Numbered from the stretch's first letter, positions 1 through 8,575 are shown. The stretch is DNA of 64,000 bases from UBA1952 sp965246855 (GCA_965246855.1 CBDFFP010000005.1:558001-622000); one strand, 5' to 3'. Translations and numbers: made by a program. The notes: a model not told the origin generated them from the letters alone.

Positions 1-2
1 AA

Positions 3-806
3 AACCGGCGGGATTTTCTCCGGATTGTAAGAGTGCTGAAAGAAGCCGGAACGCTCACCGGAGCCGACATTGCGCAGAGCGAGGCGAACCTGTATTTCGC
101 CGAGGCGTCGCTGCCTCAAATCAAGCGCAGCATCCGCGAAACGGAGAACGCGCTTTCTATTCTTTTGGCTCTTCCACCCGACACAATTTACCGCGCGCCG
201 CTGGCGTTGCAAAGCTTCCATGAAACGTGGGCCGTGGGTATTCCGGCGCAACTTCTTTCTAACCGCCCTGACGTGTTGGGCGCGGAATACGCGCTACGCA
301 ATGCTTTTGAACTGACCAATGTGGCGCGCGCGGCTTTCTATCCACAACTGACACTGTCAGCGACAGGTGGTTTTGCGACGGCGAATACGGTGGCTAACTT
401 CTTCAACCAAACGCTGTACGGTGCAATCTTCACCAACCTCACTTCGCCCCTTTTCAACCGGGGCATTGCGCGGCAGCAGTACCGCCTTGCGCAGGCCCAG
501 CAGGAACAGGTTTTCCTCCAATTCCGAAACGTGGTTTTGACAGCAGGGCAGGAAGTCAGCAACGCTTTGTTTGCCGGCCAAATGGCGGTGGAACAGGCCG
601 CTGCCCGCAACCGGCAAATTGAGGCGCTGAACCGCGCGGTGGACTATACACGGAAATTGTTGGACTACACACCAACGACGAGCTACACCGACGTATTGCT
701 GGCGGAACAAAACCTTTTGACAGCCCAACTTAACGGCGTAAACGACACGCTGCAATACCTGCAATCGCGGGTGAATCTGTATCGTGCGCTCGGTGGTGGG
801 AAGTAG
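3..806 (+). CDS. Efflux RND/TolC-type outer membrane channel, C-terminal part (partial)
   Basis: The reading frame is open from the window edge to a stop at 806, so this is the C-terminal part (about 267 residues) of a longer gene. It resembles the outer-membrane factor (NodT/CusC/OprM) family, which forms the trimeric channel of tripartite efflux pumps. The remaining part holds the second coiled-coil hairpin (helix rich in Ala, Gln and Glu around EANLYFAEASL), the family signature region LLSNRPDVLGAEYALRNA followed by ARAAFYPQLTLS, and a long helical end (QEQVFLQFRNVVLTAGQEV). The N-terminal lipoprotein signal and the first repeat lie outside the window. Pump and adaptor genes are expected upstream. 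The family call is firm; the substrate cannot be told. Confidence 0.85.
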   Translation, partial: NRRDFLRIVRVLKEAGTLTGADIAQSEANLYFAEASLPQIKRSIRETENALSILLALPPDTIYRAPLALQSFHETWAVGIPAQLLSNRPDVLGAEYALRNAFELTNVARAAFYPQLTLSATGGFATANTVANFFNQTLYGAIFTNLTSPLFNRGIARQQYRLAQAQQEQVFLQFRNVVLTAGQEVSNALFAGQMAVEQAAARNRQIEALNRAVDYTRKLLDYTPTTSYTDVLLAEQNLLTAQLNGVNDTLQYLQSRVNLYRALGGGK

Positions 807-964
807 TCTAAAAAACTGCCGGAGCGTGATTGAGATTTGGGTAATAACAGAACAACCGGGGGCAAGAAGAATTAGAAACGGCGCTTGCACACATGAAACA
901 TGAAACATGGAACATGACCCTCGCCCTATCTTCGCGGCTTAAACTACTCAAGACTTTTAAAGGA

Positions 965-1315
965 ATGAACACGTCCACCATTCAGATTGAAGTGACCCGC
1001 GACGACAGCCAGATGATCAGCGATATCCGCTGGATAGCGCCCGACGGCGGGGTAGATGCTTATCAGGAATCCAAGTCGGCTTTTCTCGGTCTTTGGGACG
1101 GCGCAGCCCGCGAGTGTTTGCGTATTGACCTGTGGACGGGCAAGATGATGGTGGACGAAATGAACGATTTCATGTTCCAAAGCCTGATGGGCATGGCCGA
1201 TACTTTTGCCCGCGCGACGCGCAACGTAGCACTTGCCGAAGAGCTAAAAGGCTTTGCCCGCGAGTTCCACCGTAAAGCCATTGAGGCATTGGACGCGGAA
1301 AATGCGGCTTCCTGA
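965..1315 (+). CDS. gldC: Gliding motility protein GldC
   Basis: This 116-residue cytoplasmic protein matches GldC, one of the proteins linked to gliding motility and the type IX secretion machinery in Bacteroidota. Visible family features are the N-terminal strand STIQIEVTRDD, then DIRWIAPDGG, the core LRIDLWTGKMMVDEMNDF, and MADTFARATRN. The frame is open from 893, but I chose the ATG at 965 because it gives the usual family length and has AAAGG directly upstream. The gene stands alone, followed by a strong hairpin terminator. With the T9SS cargo proteins in this window it supports a gliding or T9SS-bearing organism. GldC is thought to be accessory or stabilising rather than part of the motor. 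Confidence 0.9.
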   Translation: MNTSTIQIEVTRDDSQMISDIRWIAPDGGVDAYQESKSAFLGLWDGAARECLRIDLWTGKMMVDEMNDFMFQSLMGMADTFARATRNVALAEELKGFAREFHRKAIEALDAENAAS

Positions 1316-1329
1316 TTTCCTTAAAAAGA

Positions 1330-1365
1330 CAAAAGGCCCGACGCGAAAAACGCCGGGCCTTTTGT
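1330..1365. terminator. Bidirectional intrinsic terminator after gldC
   Basis: A GC-rich hairpin with arms ACAAAAGGCCCG and CGGGCCTTTTGT around a short A-rich loop has a T-rich tail on one side and an A-rich flank on the other. It can stop transcription of gldC from the left and of the small minus-strand gene from the right. Confidence 0.85.
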
Positions 1366-1385
1366 TGTGTCTATAAAACTTTTTT

Positions 1386-1580
1386 TTACTCGCCGGCGCG
1401 TTTCGTTTGCGGTAGGTCTTCTAACGGCGCGTCTTTGCGAAGCTTGTGTTTGTCTTCTTCGTCAGAAGAGATGCTCTTCTTCAGGCATTCAAAAACGTTA
1501 CCGGAAATTTCGGCTTCCTGCGGGTCGGTGGCGGCGGTGGGGCGTTCCGGATTCTGGTCTTGTGGGTGTGGCGTGTTCAT
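1386..1580 (-). CDS. Small acidic hypothetical protein (64 aa)
   Basis: This 64-residue ORF lies alone between two hairpin terminators, which suggests it is a real transcription unit and not a shadow frame. The product is hydrophilic and disordered-looking: a Pro/Gln/Asn-rich start (MNTPHPQDQN), an acidic stretch (SSDEEDKHKLRKDAPLEDL) and a basic tail. It has one cysteine, no signal peptide and no membrane segment. I do not recognise the family. It follows the YtxH-like gene on the same strand, but a terminator separates them. Confidence 0.5.
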   Translation of the reverse strand: MNTPHPQDQNPERPTAATDPQEAEISGNVFECLKKSISSDEEDKHKLRKDAPLEDLPQTKRAGE

Positions 1581-1616
1581 AACGAAAACGGGGTTTAAAA
1601 AATTATCGAAAAAAGG

Positions 1617-1660
1617 AAAGACAGGTTCCGGAAAAAATCTTCCCGGAAACCTGTCTTTTT
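1617..1660. terminator. Bidirectional intrinsic terminator
   Basis: Hairpin with arms AAAGACAGGTTCCGG and CCGGAAACCTGTCTTT (one bulged A) and T-rich flanks on both strands. It sits at the 3' end of the YtxH-like gene on the minus strand. Confidence 0.8.
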
Positions 1661-1711
1661 ATAAAAACAGCGCCCGCTTTCTGAAAGCGTTTGCCGGTAA
1701 AAGAAGCGTTC

Positions 1712-2020
1712 TTAGGAAAGCTGCTCTTTGGTTTGCTTGTACAGCTTTTTGCCGCGCTCCTCACCCGCTTCTTTTGCGTCGGCGAAACGGTCGTGCAACT
1801 CGTCGGTCAGGTGTTCCACTTCCTTCATGAAGCGTTTTTTCAGCGAGGCCAGCTTGTCGCCCGCGCCTTCGCGCCAGTCGCCGAAATCATCGCCCAAGTC
1901 TTCCGCTTTGGATTTGGCGGCTTTGCGAACTTTCTTGCCTTTTTCAGTGGTGAAGAGTAGCACGGCAGCGGCGCCGAGGGCCAGCAATGCAAGGGCTTTT
2001 ACGTTGGTTTTTGCTTTCAT
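1712..2020 (-). CDS. YtxH-like membrane-anchored stress protein
   Basis: The 102-residue product has one N-terminal hydrophobic segment (about residues 8-24, LALLALGAAAVLLFTT) followed by EKGKKVRKAAKSKAED and a long charged amphipathic helix rich in Lys, Glu, Asp and Ala. This is the layout of YtxH/DUF883-like proteins, small membrane-anchored helical proteins often linked to general or osmotic stress. The function is not known in detail. It starts at ATG and is monocistronic, ending just before a terminator. Confidence 0.7.
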   Translation of the reverse strand: MKAKTNVKALALLALGAAAVLLFTTEKGKKVRKAAKSKAEDLGDDFGDWREGAGDKLASLKKRFMKEVEHLTDELHDRFADAKEAGEERGKKLYKQTKEQLS

Positions 2021-2157
2021 TTTCGTTGGTTGGTTTTAGGGAGAGAAAAAAGAAAAATCGGGTGGAACACCCGTGGTTGGAGCGCACCGTAAAATTGTGC
2101 CAGCAGGTAAGGGACGAGAGATTAAGCTCAGAAAGGCTTTCGTGAACCATGACTAAG

Positions 2158-2838
2158 TCACCGTCCGCGCCGCTGCCGGAAAAAATGCGCTGTCTTTTTG
2201 ATGTAGCTGAACAGCTCATACTCGTTCCACGCACGCACGGCTTCGTAGGACGGGCGGTACATGTTGCGGTAGCGGATAAGGGTATCGCCCTGCAACCCGG
2301 TGATGGCAGCGATTCGTTTTTCAGAGAAATGATAGTCCACATAGCGCAGCTTTTCGGCGCGGTCGTATTCTTCCTGAAATGCCCAGATTTTGCGGCGTGA
2401 TTTACTCAGGGCGAGAAACGGGTCTTGGAGTTTGTCGGCGTCGGAAAGGCGGGCTACCCGGAGCGGCGCTGCATAAAGTTCAGCGTAGCGGATGCTGTCG
2501 CGTTTGTAATCTTCAAACTGTTTGCGGATAGTAACCTCGTCCAAGTCCACCGCGCCCTTCTCCATCACAATGCGGAAGAAGGAGGGGATGGTGCCCGTGG
2601 GTAGTCGAAGCCGCCGCACTTTGTAGCCCAATTTCCGAAACTCAACAAGCTGTCCTTTATCCGCGCCAAGCGTAAACGCGCCGATTGTGTCGGAGAACGC
2701 ACCTGCGCTTGTGTGGATGTTCTGGATGGTGACGTTGCCAATCGTGTGGCCGTCCTGCGCGTCGGTAATGGTGCCGCGAATGCTTTTTTGCGCAAGCGCG
2801 AGTGAGGGAAGAAAAAGCAGAAAAAGCAGCAACCGCAT
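2158..2838 (-). CDS. Secreted carboxypeptidase-like regulatory domain protein
   Basis: The 226-residue precursor begins with a signal peptide (MRLLLFLLFLPSLALAQ). Residues about 18-95 form a CarboxypepD_reg-like beta-sandwich domain: RGTITDAQDGHTIGNVTI, then SAGAFSDTIGAFTL and a buried LGYKVRRL segment. In Bacteroidota this domain commonly precedes TonB receptors, but here it is followed by a charged helical region of about 120 residues with no barrel, so the protein is periplasmic or surface-exposed and not a receptor. The function is unknown. It is divergent from pyrD and shares no operon with its neighbours. Confidence 0.7.
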   Translation of the reverse strand: MRLLLFLLFLPSLALAQKSIRGTITDAQDGHTIGNVTIQNIHTSAGAFSDTIGAFTLGADKGQLVEFRKLGYKVRRLRLPTGTIPSFFRIVMEKGAVDLDEVTIRKQFEDYKRDSIRYAELYAAPLRVARLSDADKLQDPFLALSKSRRKIWAFQEEYDRAEKLRYVDYHFSEKRIAAITGLQGDTLIRYRNMYRPSYEAVRAWNEYELFSYIKKTAHFFRQRRGR

Positions 2839-3047
2839 GAGGTGGATAAAAGTAGGAAACAGGAAAAAGTGGGGCTGTTAAAAAAGGGTTGATTGTGGTT
2901 GATGTGGTTTAGGAAGGTGGACAAGGATGGCGCTAAAGGGCTAAAGCCCTCTGCTGTGGGTTTGCTGTTCTTCACCGCGCCCTAAAAGGCGTGGCATTGT
3001 CCTTCCTTCATCAACCTATAAACGCATCAACCCTAATTTCGCGCGCT

Positions 3048-4076
3048 ATGTACCGCCTGCTGCGTTCCCTGCTTTTCCGCACCGACCCTGAGAAAGCGCA
3101 CTACTGGGCGATGGCGCAACTGGCGCGGTTGTGTAAAATTCCCGCGGCGCGCAAAGTCTTGAAAAAGCGGATGCTGCAAACCGGAAACGGCCTGGAGCGC
3201 ACTTTGTGGGGATTGCATTTTCCAAACCCCGTGGGTCTCGCGGCGGGCTTTGATAAAGACGCCCGCTGGACGGATGAATTGGCTGCATTGGGGTTTGGCT
3301 TTATTGAAATCGGAACCGTGACGCCGCGCCCGCAACCCGGCAATCCAAAGCCGCGTTTGTTTCGTTTGAAGGAAGACGGCGGATTGATAAATCGCATGGG
3401 CTTCAATAACGGTGGCGCTTCGGCAGCGGCAGGGAGATTGCGCCACCGGCAGGACAGAAGCGTCATTATTGGCGGCAATATTGGCAAGAATAAAGACACG
3501 CCGAACGAAGATGCGACAGCAGATTACGAGCAGGCGTTCCGCGACCTTTACGGTGAGGTGGATTATTTTGTGGTGAACGTCTCTTCGCCCAACACGCCGG
3601 GCCTGCGTGCGCTACAGGATAAAGAACCGCTGCTGGCGCTGCTGCAACGCCTGAAAACCGTGAACGAAGAAGGGGAGAAACCCAAACCGTTGCTCCTGAA
3701 AATTGCGCCCGACCTTACGGACGAACAATTAGACGACATCATTGACATCGTGAAAACGCTGCCGCTTGATGGGCTGGTAGCCACGAATACCACTATTGAC
3801 CGTAGCGGATTGAAAACGTCTGGTGTGGACTCGATTGGCGCAGGTGGATTGAGCGGGAAGCCGTTGCGCGCGCGCAGCACGGAAGTGATTCGTTATCTCG
3901 CCGAAAGATTGGGCAAAGACATTCCTATCATTGCCGCAGGCGGCATTTTTACGGCTGCCGATGCGGCGGAAAAACTGCGGGCGGGCGCGGCGCTGGTGCA
4001 GGTTTATACAGGCTTTATTTATGAAGGCCCCACCATTGCCCGCGATATTTGCAGCGGAGTGGCCCAAAATTTCTAA
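3048..4076 (+). CDS. pyrD: Dihydroorotate dehydrogenase (quinone), class 2
   Basis: PyrD oxidises dihydroorotate to orotate in pyrimidine synthesis and passes electrons to quinone. The 342-residue product has the class 2 N-terminal membrane-associating helix (MYRLLRSLLFRTDPEKAHYW) and all the expected FMN/substrate motifs: LINRMGFNNGG, IGGNIGKNK, NVSSPNTPGLRALQ (active-site Ser region), LLKIAPDL, ATNTT, GGLSGKPL and VQVYTGFIYEGP. The frame is open from 2991, but the ATG at 3048 matches the usual class 2 N-terminus. The TerC gene follows after 31 bp and may be co-transcribed. Confidence 0.95.
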   Translation: MYRLLRSLLFRTDPEKAHYWAMAQLARLCKIPAARKVLKKRMLQTGNGLERTLWGLHFPNPVGLAAGFDKDARWTDELAALGFGFIEIGTVTPRPQPGNPKPRLFRLKEDGGLINRMGFNNGGASAAAGRLRHRQDRSVIIGGNIGKNKDTPNEDATADYEQAFRDLYGEVDYFVVNVSSPNTPGLRALQDKEPLLALLQRLKTVNEEGEKPKPLLLKIAPDLTDEQLDDIIDIVKTLPLDGLVATNTTIDRSGLKTSGVDSIGAGGLSGKPLRARSTEVIRYLAERLGKDIPIIAAGGIFTAADAAEKLRAGAALVQVYTGFIYEGPTIARDICSGVAQNF

Positions 4077-4107
4077 GTCGCCCGGCTTTCCCCTTTTTCT
4101 CTCCCCT

Positions 4108-4920
4108 ATGAACCCGGAACTGTTTACGCTTGCTTCGCTTACTTCGCTCCTGACGCTGGCACTGCTGGAAGTGATTCTCGGCATCGACAACGTGATTTTT
4201 GTTTCCATCATCATGCAGCGGATGGAAGCGGCACACCAGAAACGCGCGCGACTTATTTGGATGGTGGTGGGTATTATTACCCGCTCCATTATGCTGGCCG
4301 GGCTGGGCTGGTTGCTGACGCAGAAAGGCAAAATCCTGTTTACGCTGCCGGTGGTGAATCATGGCTTTGACCTTGCAAGTCTGGTGATGATTGGCGGGGG
4401 GCTTTTTCTGCTGATAAAAACGGTACTGGAAATCCACCACAAAGTGGAGGGCGAAGAAGACAACAACCCGGCGGCGGGGGAGAAAAAGTTGACTTTCTCC
4501 AACGGCATTACGCAGATTATCCTGATAGACATGGTGTTTTCGTTTGACAGCGTGATTACGGCTTCGGGCGTGGCGCAGCACCTGGAAATCATGATAGCCG
4601 CCGTGGTGATTGCGATGATTGTGATGTTTCTTTTTGCCCCTAGCATTGCGACTTTCATCAACAAGCATCCGACCATCAAAATGCTGGCGCTTTCGTTCCT
4701 GGTGATGATTGGCCTTATCCTGATTGTGGAAGGCTGGGCGGGCGAGGCGGCGCATGATTTACACCTGAAAAACTACGTCTATTTCGCGATGGCGTTCTCG
4801 TTTCTGGTGGAGCTGCTTAATATGCGGATGCGAAAGAAATCCGTTCCTAAAACCATTGCGGACGCGGTGGAAGAACAAAATACGGAATCCAAAAGCCGGA
4901 ATCCCAAAGCTGGCGTTTAA
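4108..4920 (+). CDS. TerC family integral membrane protein
   Basis: The 270-residue polytopic membrane protein belongs to the TerC family, implicated in metal (notably manganese) export and in tellurite resistance. Conserved acidic motifs sit in membrane helices: LEVILGIDNVIFVSI near the N-terminus and MVFSFDSVITASG in the middle. About seven hydrophobic segments are visible, with a charged cytoplasmic loop (HHKVEGEEDNN) between them and a hydrophilic C-terminal tail. I start it at ATG 4108 because upstream in-frame sequence is the pyrD coding region in another frame. It lies 31 bp after pyrD. Confidence 0.88.
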   Translation: MNPELFTLASLTSLLTLALLEVILGIDNVIFVSIIMQRMEAAHQKRARLIWMVVGIITRSIMLAGLGWLLTQKGKILFTLPVVNHGFDLASLVMIGGGLFLLIKTVLEIHHKVEGEEDNNPAAGEKKLTFSNGITQIILIDMVFSFDSVITASGVAQHLEIMIAAVVIAMIVMFLFAPSIATFINKHPTIKMLALSFLVMIGLILIVEGWAGEAAHDLHLKNYVYFAMAFSFLVELLNMRMRKKSVPKTIADAVEEQNTESKSRNPKAGV

Positions 4921-4958
4921 ACCCAAAATCACCTTTTTATTTCCCCGGAAACTCGCCT

Positions 4959-5954
4959 GTGAGAAGTCTTCTTTTCTCTTTCCTTGTAGTGCTGTTGGTG
5001 GCGTGTAATGCTACACCAGCGCGTCATCCCGACTTAGATGTGCGGGAATACAACCTGCCGCAAACAAAGGATTTGACGGCAAAGATTGTGAAGGATACTG
5101 CGCGGGCGGAGCTTTACTATAAACGGGGCAACGCGCTCCGTCTTTTGCATCTGGATTCATTGGCGGTAGCGGATTATATCCACGCCGTGCGCCTGGATAC
5201 CAACAAGGCGGAGTACCTCTCTGCTGTCGGCGATATTTTGTTTGAGGCCCGCGATTTAGAAGGCTCGCGCCAGTGGCTGAAGAAGGCGCTCCTGAAGAAT
5301 CCAAAAGACCCGCGCGCGCGCCTCAATCTTGCCAAAGGCGACCTGATAAACAAGGACTACAAAGCGGCTTTTGAGGAGATTAATATTGTGCTGCGCGCCG
5401 ACCCGTATGAGGCGGGCGCGTACTTCCTGAAGGGCATGGTGTATAAGGATATGAAGGACACGGCGAAGGCGATTTCTTCTTTCCAGACGGCCTTGCAGGG
5501 GCAGCCCGATTACAAGGAAGCGCACATGCAGCTGGGCGCCTTTGCCCGCGACCGGGGCGACTCTACGGCGCTGCAATATTTCCGCAACGCCTACCGCGCC
5601 GACACGAGCGACCTGTTTCCTATCTACACGCGGGGCCAGTATTTCCAAGGGAAAAAGGAATGGGAACGGGCGAAGGAAGAATATCGTTTTGCGCTGGCGC
5701 ACGCTCCGAATTATGCCGATGCACACTTTGCTATGGGCTATGTTTTCCTCCAACAAGACAGTGTGGAAAAGGCGCTTCCCTTCTTCCAGAAAGCCGCGCA
5801 AGCTGACCCAAAAAATGCGGACGCCGCTTTCAATGCGGGTATCTGCGAAGAATATTTAGACCGCACAGAAGCCGCACGGAGGCAATATAAAGAGGCTCTG
5901 AAACGCGACCCGAATCATGCAGGCGCAAAAGCCGCACTCAAACGGCTCAATTAA
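4959..5954 (+). CDS. TPR-repeat lipoprotein
   Basis: The 331-residue precursor starts at GTG, has a lipoprotein signal peptide with lipobox LLVAC (Cys about residue 16), and then carries about eight tetratricopeptide repeats from residue 45 to the end. Examples are AELYYKRGNALRLLHLDSLA, ARLNLAKGDLINKDYKAAF and AAFNAGICEEYLDRTEAA. TPR arrays bind other proteins, and the lipid anchor places this one in the envelope. It lies 38 bp after the terC-like gene. The partner is unknown. A link to the T9SS or gliding machinery, which uses TPR lipoproteins, is possible but not shown. Confidence 0.85.
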   Translation: MRSLLFSFLVVLLVACNATPARHPDLDVREYNLPQTKDLTAKIVKDTARAELYYKRGNALRLLHLDSLAVADYIHAVRLDTNKAEYLSAVGDILFEARDLEGSRQWLKKALLKNPKDPRARLNLAKGDLINKDYKAAFEEINIVLRADPYEAGAYFLKGMVYKDMKDTAKAISSFQTALQGQPDYKEAHMQLGAFARDRGDSTALQYFRNAYRADTSDLFPIYTRGQYFQGKKEWERAKEEYRFALAHAPNYADAHFAMGYVFLQQDSVEKALPFFQKAAQADPKNADAAFNAGICEEYLDRTEAARRQYKEALKRDPNHAGAKAALKRLN

Positions 5955-6044
5955 TAATTGACAATGGATAATGAATAATGGGATTCCCCCATTGTTCATT
6001 ATTCACTTCTCATTGTTCATTATTCACTACTCATTATTCATTAA
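5955..6044. repeat. AT-rich low-complexity inverted repeat
   Basis: The gap before rpe is built from variants of TCATTATTCA and its complement (TGAATAATGA). An imperfect stem pairs the AATGGATAATG region with CATTGTTCATTATT, and CATTATTCA-like units then repeat directly. There is no coding potential. A similar but weaker tract (ATCATTCATCATTAATAATT) precedes nuoK at 41790-41810. Confidence 0.6.
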
Positions 6045-6045
6045 A

Positions 6046-6696
6046 ATGCTCCTCGCTCCTTCTCTTCTCTCCGCTGATTTTGCCCGCCTCCACGAGGCGA
6101 TGGACCTGATAAACGGCAGTGAGGCCGATTACTTTCATCTGGACGTGATGGACGGGCGCTTTGTGCCCAACATCACCTTCGGGATGCCGGTGATTAAGGC
6201 CTTGAAAAAACACGCACAAAAGCCGTTTGACGTCCACCTGATGATTGTGGAGCCGGAGAAGTATCTGGAGGCTTTTGCGGATGCCGGAGCGGATATTCTG
6301 ACCATTCATCAAGAAGTGAGCCCGCATCTGCACCGGAGCCTGCAAAGCATTAAGGCGTTGGGCATGAAGGCGGGCGTCTCCCTTAATCCTTCCACGCCGG
6401 TCAGCACGCTGGAAGATGTGATTGAAGACATTGACCTGGTGCTGTTGATGAGTGTGAATCCGGGTTTTGGGGGGCAGAAATTCATCCCGCGCACCTACGA
6501 GAAAATCCGGGCACTGCGGGCGATGATTGCGGCGCGCGGCGCGAAGACGGTGATAGAGATAGACGGCGGGGTGACGCTGGAAAACGCGCCGCTTTTGGCC
6601 GAAGCAGGGGCAGATATTCTGGTGGCAGGTGCTACGGTTTTTGGGGCGGCGGATCCGGCGGAAATGATTGGGAAGTTGAAGGGGGCAGGAAAGTGA
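6046..6696 (+). CDS. rpe: Ribulose-phosphate 3-epimerase
   Basis: Rpe interconverts ribulose 5-phosphate and xylulose 5-phosphate in the pentose phosphate pathway. The 216-residue TIM barrel shows the family motifs LLAPSLLSADF, FHLDVMDGRFVPNITFG (metal-binding His/Asp), VHLMI, MSVNPGFGGQKFI (phosphate loop), EIDGGV and GATVFGA. The frame extends upstream through the AT-rich repeat, but the ATG at 6046 gives the conserved N-terminus. It may be transcribed from its own promoter within that repeat region. Confidence 0.95.
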   Translation: MLLAPSLLSADFARLHEAMDLINGSEADYFHLDVMDGRFVPNITFGMPVIKALKKHAQKPFDVHLMIVEPEKYLEAFADAGADILTIHQEVSPHLHRSLQSIKALGMKAGVSLNPSTPVSTLEDVIEDIDLVLLMSVNPGFGGQKFIPRTYEKIRALRAMIAARGAKTVIEIDGGVTLENAPLLAEAGADILVAGATVFGAADPAEMIGKLKGAGK

Positions 6697-6712
6697 GGAA
6701 AGGCGCGGGCGC

Positions 6713-7279
6713 TTACTTCTTCTCAATTCGCCGGTCGGGGATGAACCATGCAAGGGCAACCGCAGAGAAAACAGCAATGCCCGCCAATGGCAACAAAAAC
6801 GAAGCGGCAATGCCCGTGAGATAAGCAACGACGGAAAATATTTCCTTGCCATGATTCCCCACCGCAGCTTTAAGCGGAGAACCTTCCCCCTGATGCGCAA
6901 TGGCGGCTTTTTCTAACAGAAAAAAAGCAGCGCCGCACATAAGCAAAACAAAGCCGTAGAGAACAACCGGATTGCGCCCAAAGTGGTTCTCGCCCATCCA
7001 ACCCGTAGCAAAAGGCAGGAGCGACAGCCAGAAAAGCAAGTGAAGATTGGCCCACAGAATTTTGCCGTCCACCTCCTTGATTTTCTGAAACAGATGATGG
7101 TGATTATTCCAATAAATACCCACGTACAAAAAGCTCAGGACATAAGAAAGGAACTTGGGCAGCAGCGGCGTTAAGGCATGAAGGGAAGCTTCTTCAGGAA
7201 TCTTTAATTCCAGAATAAGAATGGTAATAATGATAGCCAGCACGCCATCGCTAAAGGCTTCAAGCCGGGTTGTGGTCAT
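6713..7279 (-). CDS. TMEM175 family potassium channel-like protein (DUF1211)
   Basis: This 188-residue, roughly six-helix membrane protein carries the TMEM175 hallmark at its N-terminus: RLEAFSDGVLAIIITIL, the RxxxFSDGV motif in which helix 1 lines the pore. Further hydrophobic helices are LSYVLSFLYVGIYW, LHLLFWLSLLPFATGW, VLYGFVLLMCGAAFFLL and two near the C-terminus. Bacterial members are small K+ channels with one domain that assemble as tetramers. It is convergent with rpe and stands alone. Confidence 0.85.
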   Translation of the reverse strand: MTTTRLEAFSDGVLAIIITILILELKIPEEASLHALTPLLPKFLSYVLSFLYVGIYWNNHHHLFQKIKEVDGKILWANLHLLFWLSLLPFATGWMGENHFGRNPVVLYGFVLLMCGAAFFLLEKAAIAHQGEGSPLKAAVGNHGKEIFSVVAYLTGIAASFLLPLAGIAVFSAVALAWFIPDRRIEKK

Positions 7280-7469
7280 AGCAAAGAGAGCGCAATTATA
7301 CAGCGTGCTCCGCTACTTCTTCATACTGCCCTTCCCAACCACTCTTGCTTTCATACGCTCCAAAACGACGGAATGATCTCTCAAAGCTTTTGCGAGGTTT
7401 TTGCGTACCGGAAATTCTTCTTTCCATTCCTTATTTTTGGTTTTTCTCTTTTAAAAATTCCTCCCAGTC

Positions 7470-8186
7470 ATGGCTTCTGTTTCTGAAACCGGACATGCCG
7501 TAAACCTTGGCAACTTTAAGGAACTGATTGCCAAAGCGCAGGGAATCGGCGCGAAGTATGTGCCTTCCAACCCGGCCCTAAAGGTGGCGAACCTGCAAGC
7601 GCAGGTGGCTGGCGCGGAAACGCTTCACGAGGATGTGAGAACTAAAAAGGCCACGCTGGCAGTGGCAATTAACAACCGGCAATATGCCTTCGGAGGTCTT
7701 AAAAAGAAAGCGACGCGGGTGGTGAATTCTTTTCAGTCGGTGGTAACGGAGGAGGCTGCATGGGCGGATCTGGCGACGATTAACCGGAAGATACAGAGCG
7801 CGAGAAAGTCTAAAATCAATCCCGATAATCTGACCGCGAAGACCATTTCTATCTCGCAGCAATCGTTTGATATGCAGAAGGATCACTGGGAGAAGCTGAT
7901 TATTTTCCTGCAACAATATCCTTTGTATGCGCCTAATGAGGTGGACTTAAAGATACCGGCGCTGCAAGCCATTGTGACGCAGATGGAGGCGGCAGAGGCC
8001 GTTTATAACCCGGTAGGAACGGCTTACCAAAACGCACTGATAGCGCGGAATGCGGCATTTTACGCGAATGTTACCGGCCTTGTGGCGACGGCGAAGCTGG
8101 TGAAGAAGTATGTGAAGAGCAGCGCGACGGCGGAGCAGTTTAAGGTGGTGAACAGGATTGCTTTCCGGACGATAAAGGACAGATAA
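7470..8186 (+). CDS. Lineage-specific all-helical hypothetical protein (array-associated, type I)
   Basis: The 238-residue product has no signal peptide and no membrane segment. It is predicted to be almost entirely helical, with long Ala/Lys/Gln-rich stretches: LKVANLQAQVAGAETLHEDV, FGGLKKKATRVVNSFQSVV, AIVTQMEAAEAVYNPVG and ATAKLVKKYVKSS. The pairing of MASVSETGHAVNLGNF at the start with LYAPNEVDL in the middle matches, from memory, an uncharacterised family frequent in Bacteroidota; no function is known to me. It is a single gene. A 21-bp-period repeat array begins 24 bp after its stop, the same neighbourhood seen for the two other helical proteins at 20431-21048 and 55389-55901. Confidence 0.75.
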   Translation: MASVSETGHAVNLGNFKELIAKAQGIGAKYVPSNPALKVANLQAQVAGAETLHEDVRTKKATLAVAINNRQYAFGGLKKKATRVVNSFQSVVTEEAAWADLATINRKIQSARKSKINPDNLTAKTISISQQSFDMQKDHWEKLIIFLQQYPLYAPNEVDLKIPALQAIVTQMEAAEAVYNPVGTAYQNALIARNAAFYANVTGLVATAKLVKKYVKSSATAEQFKVVNRIAFRTIKDR

Positions 8187-8209
8187 CAAGGCACAAAACG
8201 GTTATACAG

Positions 8210-8461
8210 GTTTTGAAAAACGTTAGTTGGGGCATGCGCAACGGGAGTTGTGGGGCGCACAACGAGCGTTTTAGCGTGCGCAATGGGAGTTATGACGTAC
8301 GCATTAATAGTTTTTATGAGCGCAAGGGTAGTTGTGGCGTGCGCAAGAAGCGTTATGGTGTGCGCAAGGAGCGTTGTGATGAACGCATTGATGGTATTTG
8401 TGGGCGCAAGGAGCGTTGTAACGGGCGCAAGGGTAGTTGTGAGGCGCGCAAGGGTAAAGGA
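8210..8461. repeat. 21-bp tandem repeat array A (about 12 units)
   Basis: Eleven clear units in exact 21-bp register run from 8231 to 8461, preceded by a degenerate unit from 8210. The consensus is about GTGCGCAAGGGTAGTTGTG. Units vary at many positions but never in length. Within units AAC and GTT face each other, and between the first units GTTGTG and CACAAC (8247-8263) form a perfect short palindrome; later units keep it only with G-T wobble. Because the period is a multiple of three, a long open frame crosses the array and would encode Arg/Gly/Ser/Cys-rich heptads, but I see no support for translation. It lies directly 3' of the helical protein gene. Confidence 0.85.
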
Positions 8462-8514
8462 GGCGGGTGTATTGTGTATTTTTGAAGGTGCCGGGCGGGG
8501 GATTGGGACATAGA

Positions 8515-8547
8515 AAAAGGGATTGGCTGTGGGCCAACCCCTTTTTT
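8515..8547. terminator. Intrinsic terminator between array A and the AAA/TOPRIM module
   Basis: Hairpin with arms AAAGGGATTGGC and GGCCAACCCCTTT, followed by a T run on the plus strand and preceded by A residues. It probably works in both directions, ending the minus-strand two-gene module that stops at 8576. Confidence 0.75.
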
Positions 8548-8575
8548 GCCCCCGGGGGTTTGAACTATGGAAGTA

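Noticed and set aside
8213..8485. Open frame of 90 codons across array A as a Cys/Arg-rich repeat protein
   Set aside because: The frame stays open because the repeat length is a multiple of three. There is no clear start signal, and comparable arrays C and D have a period not divisible by three.
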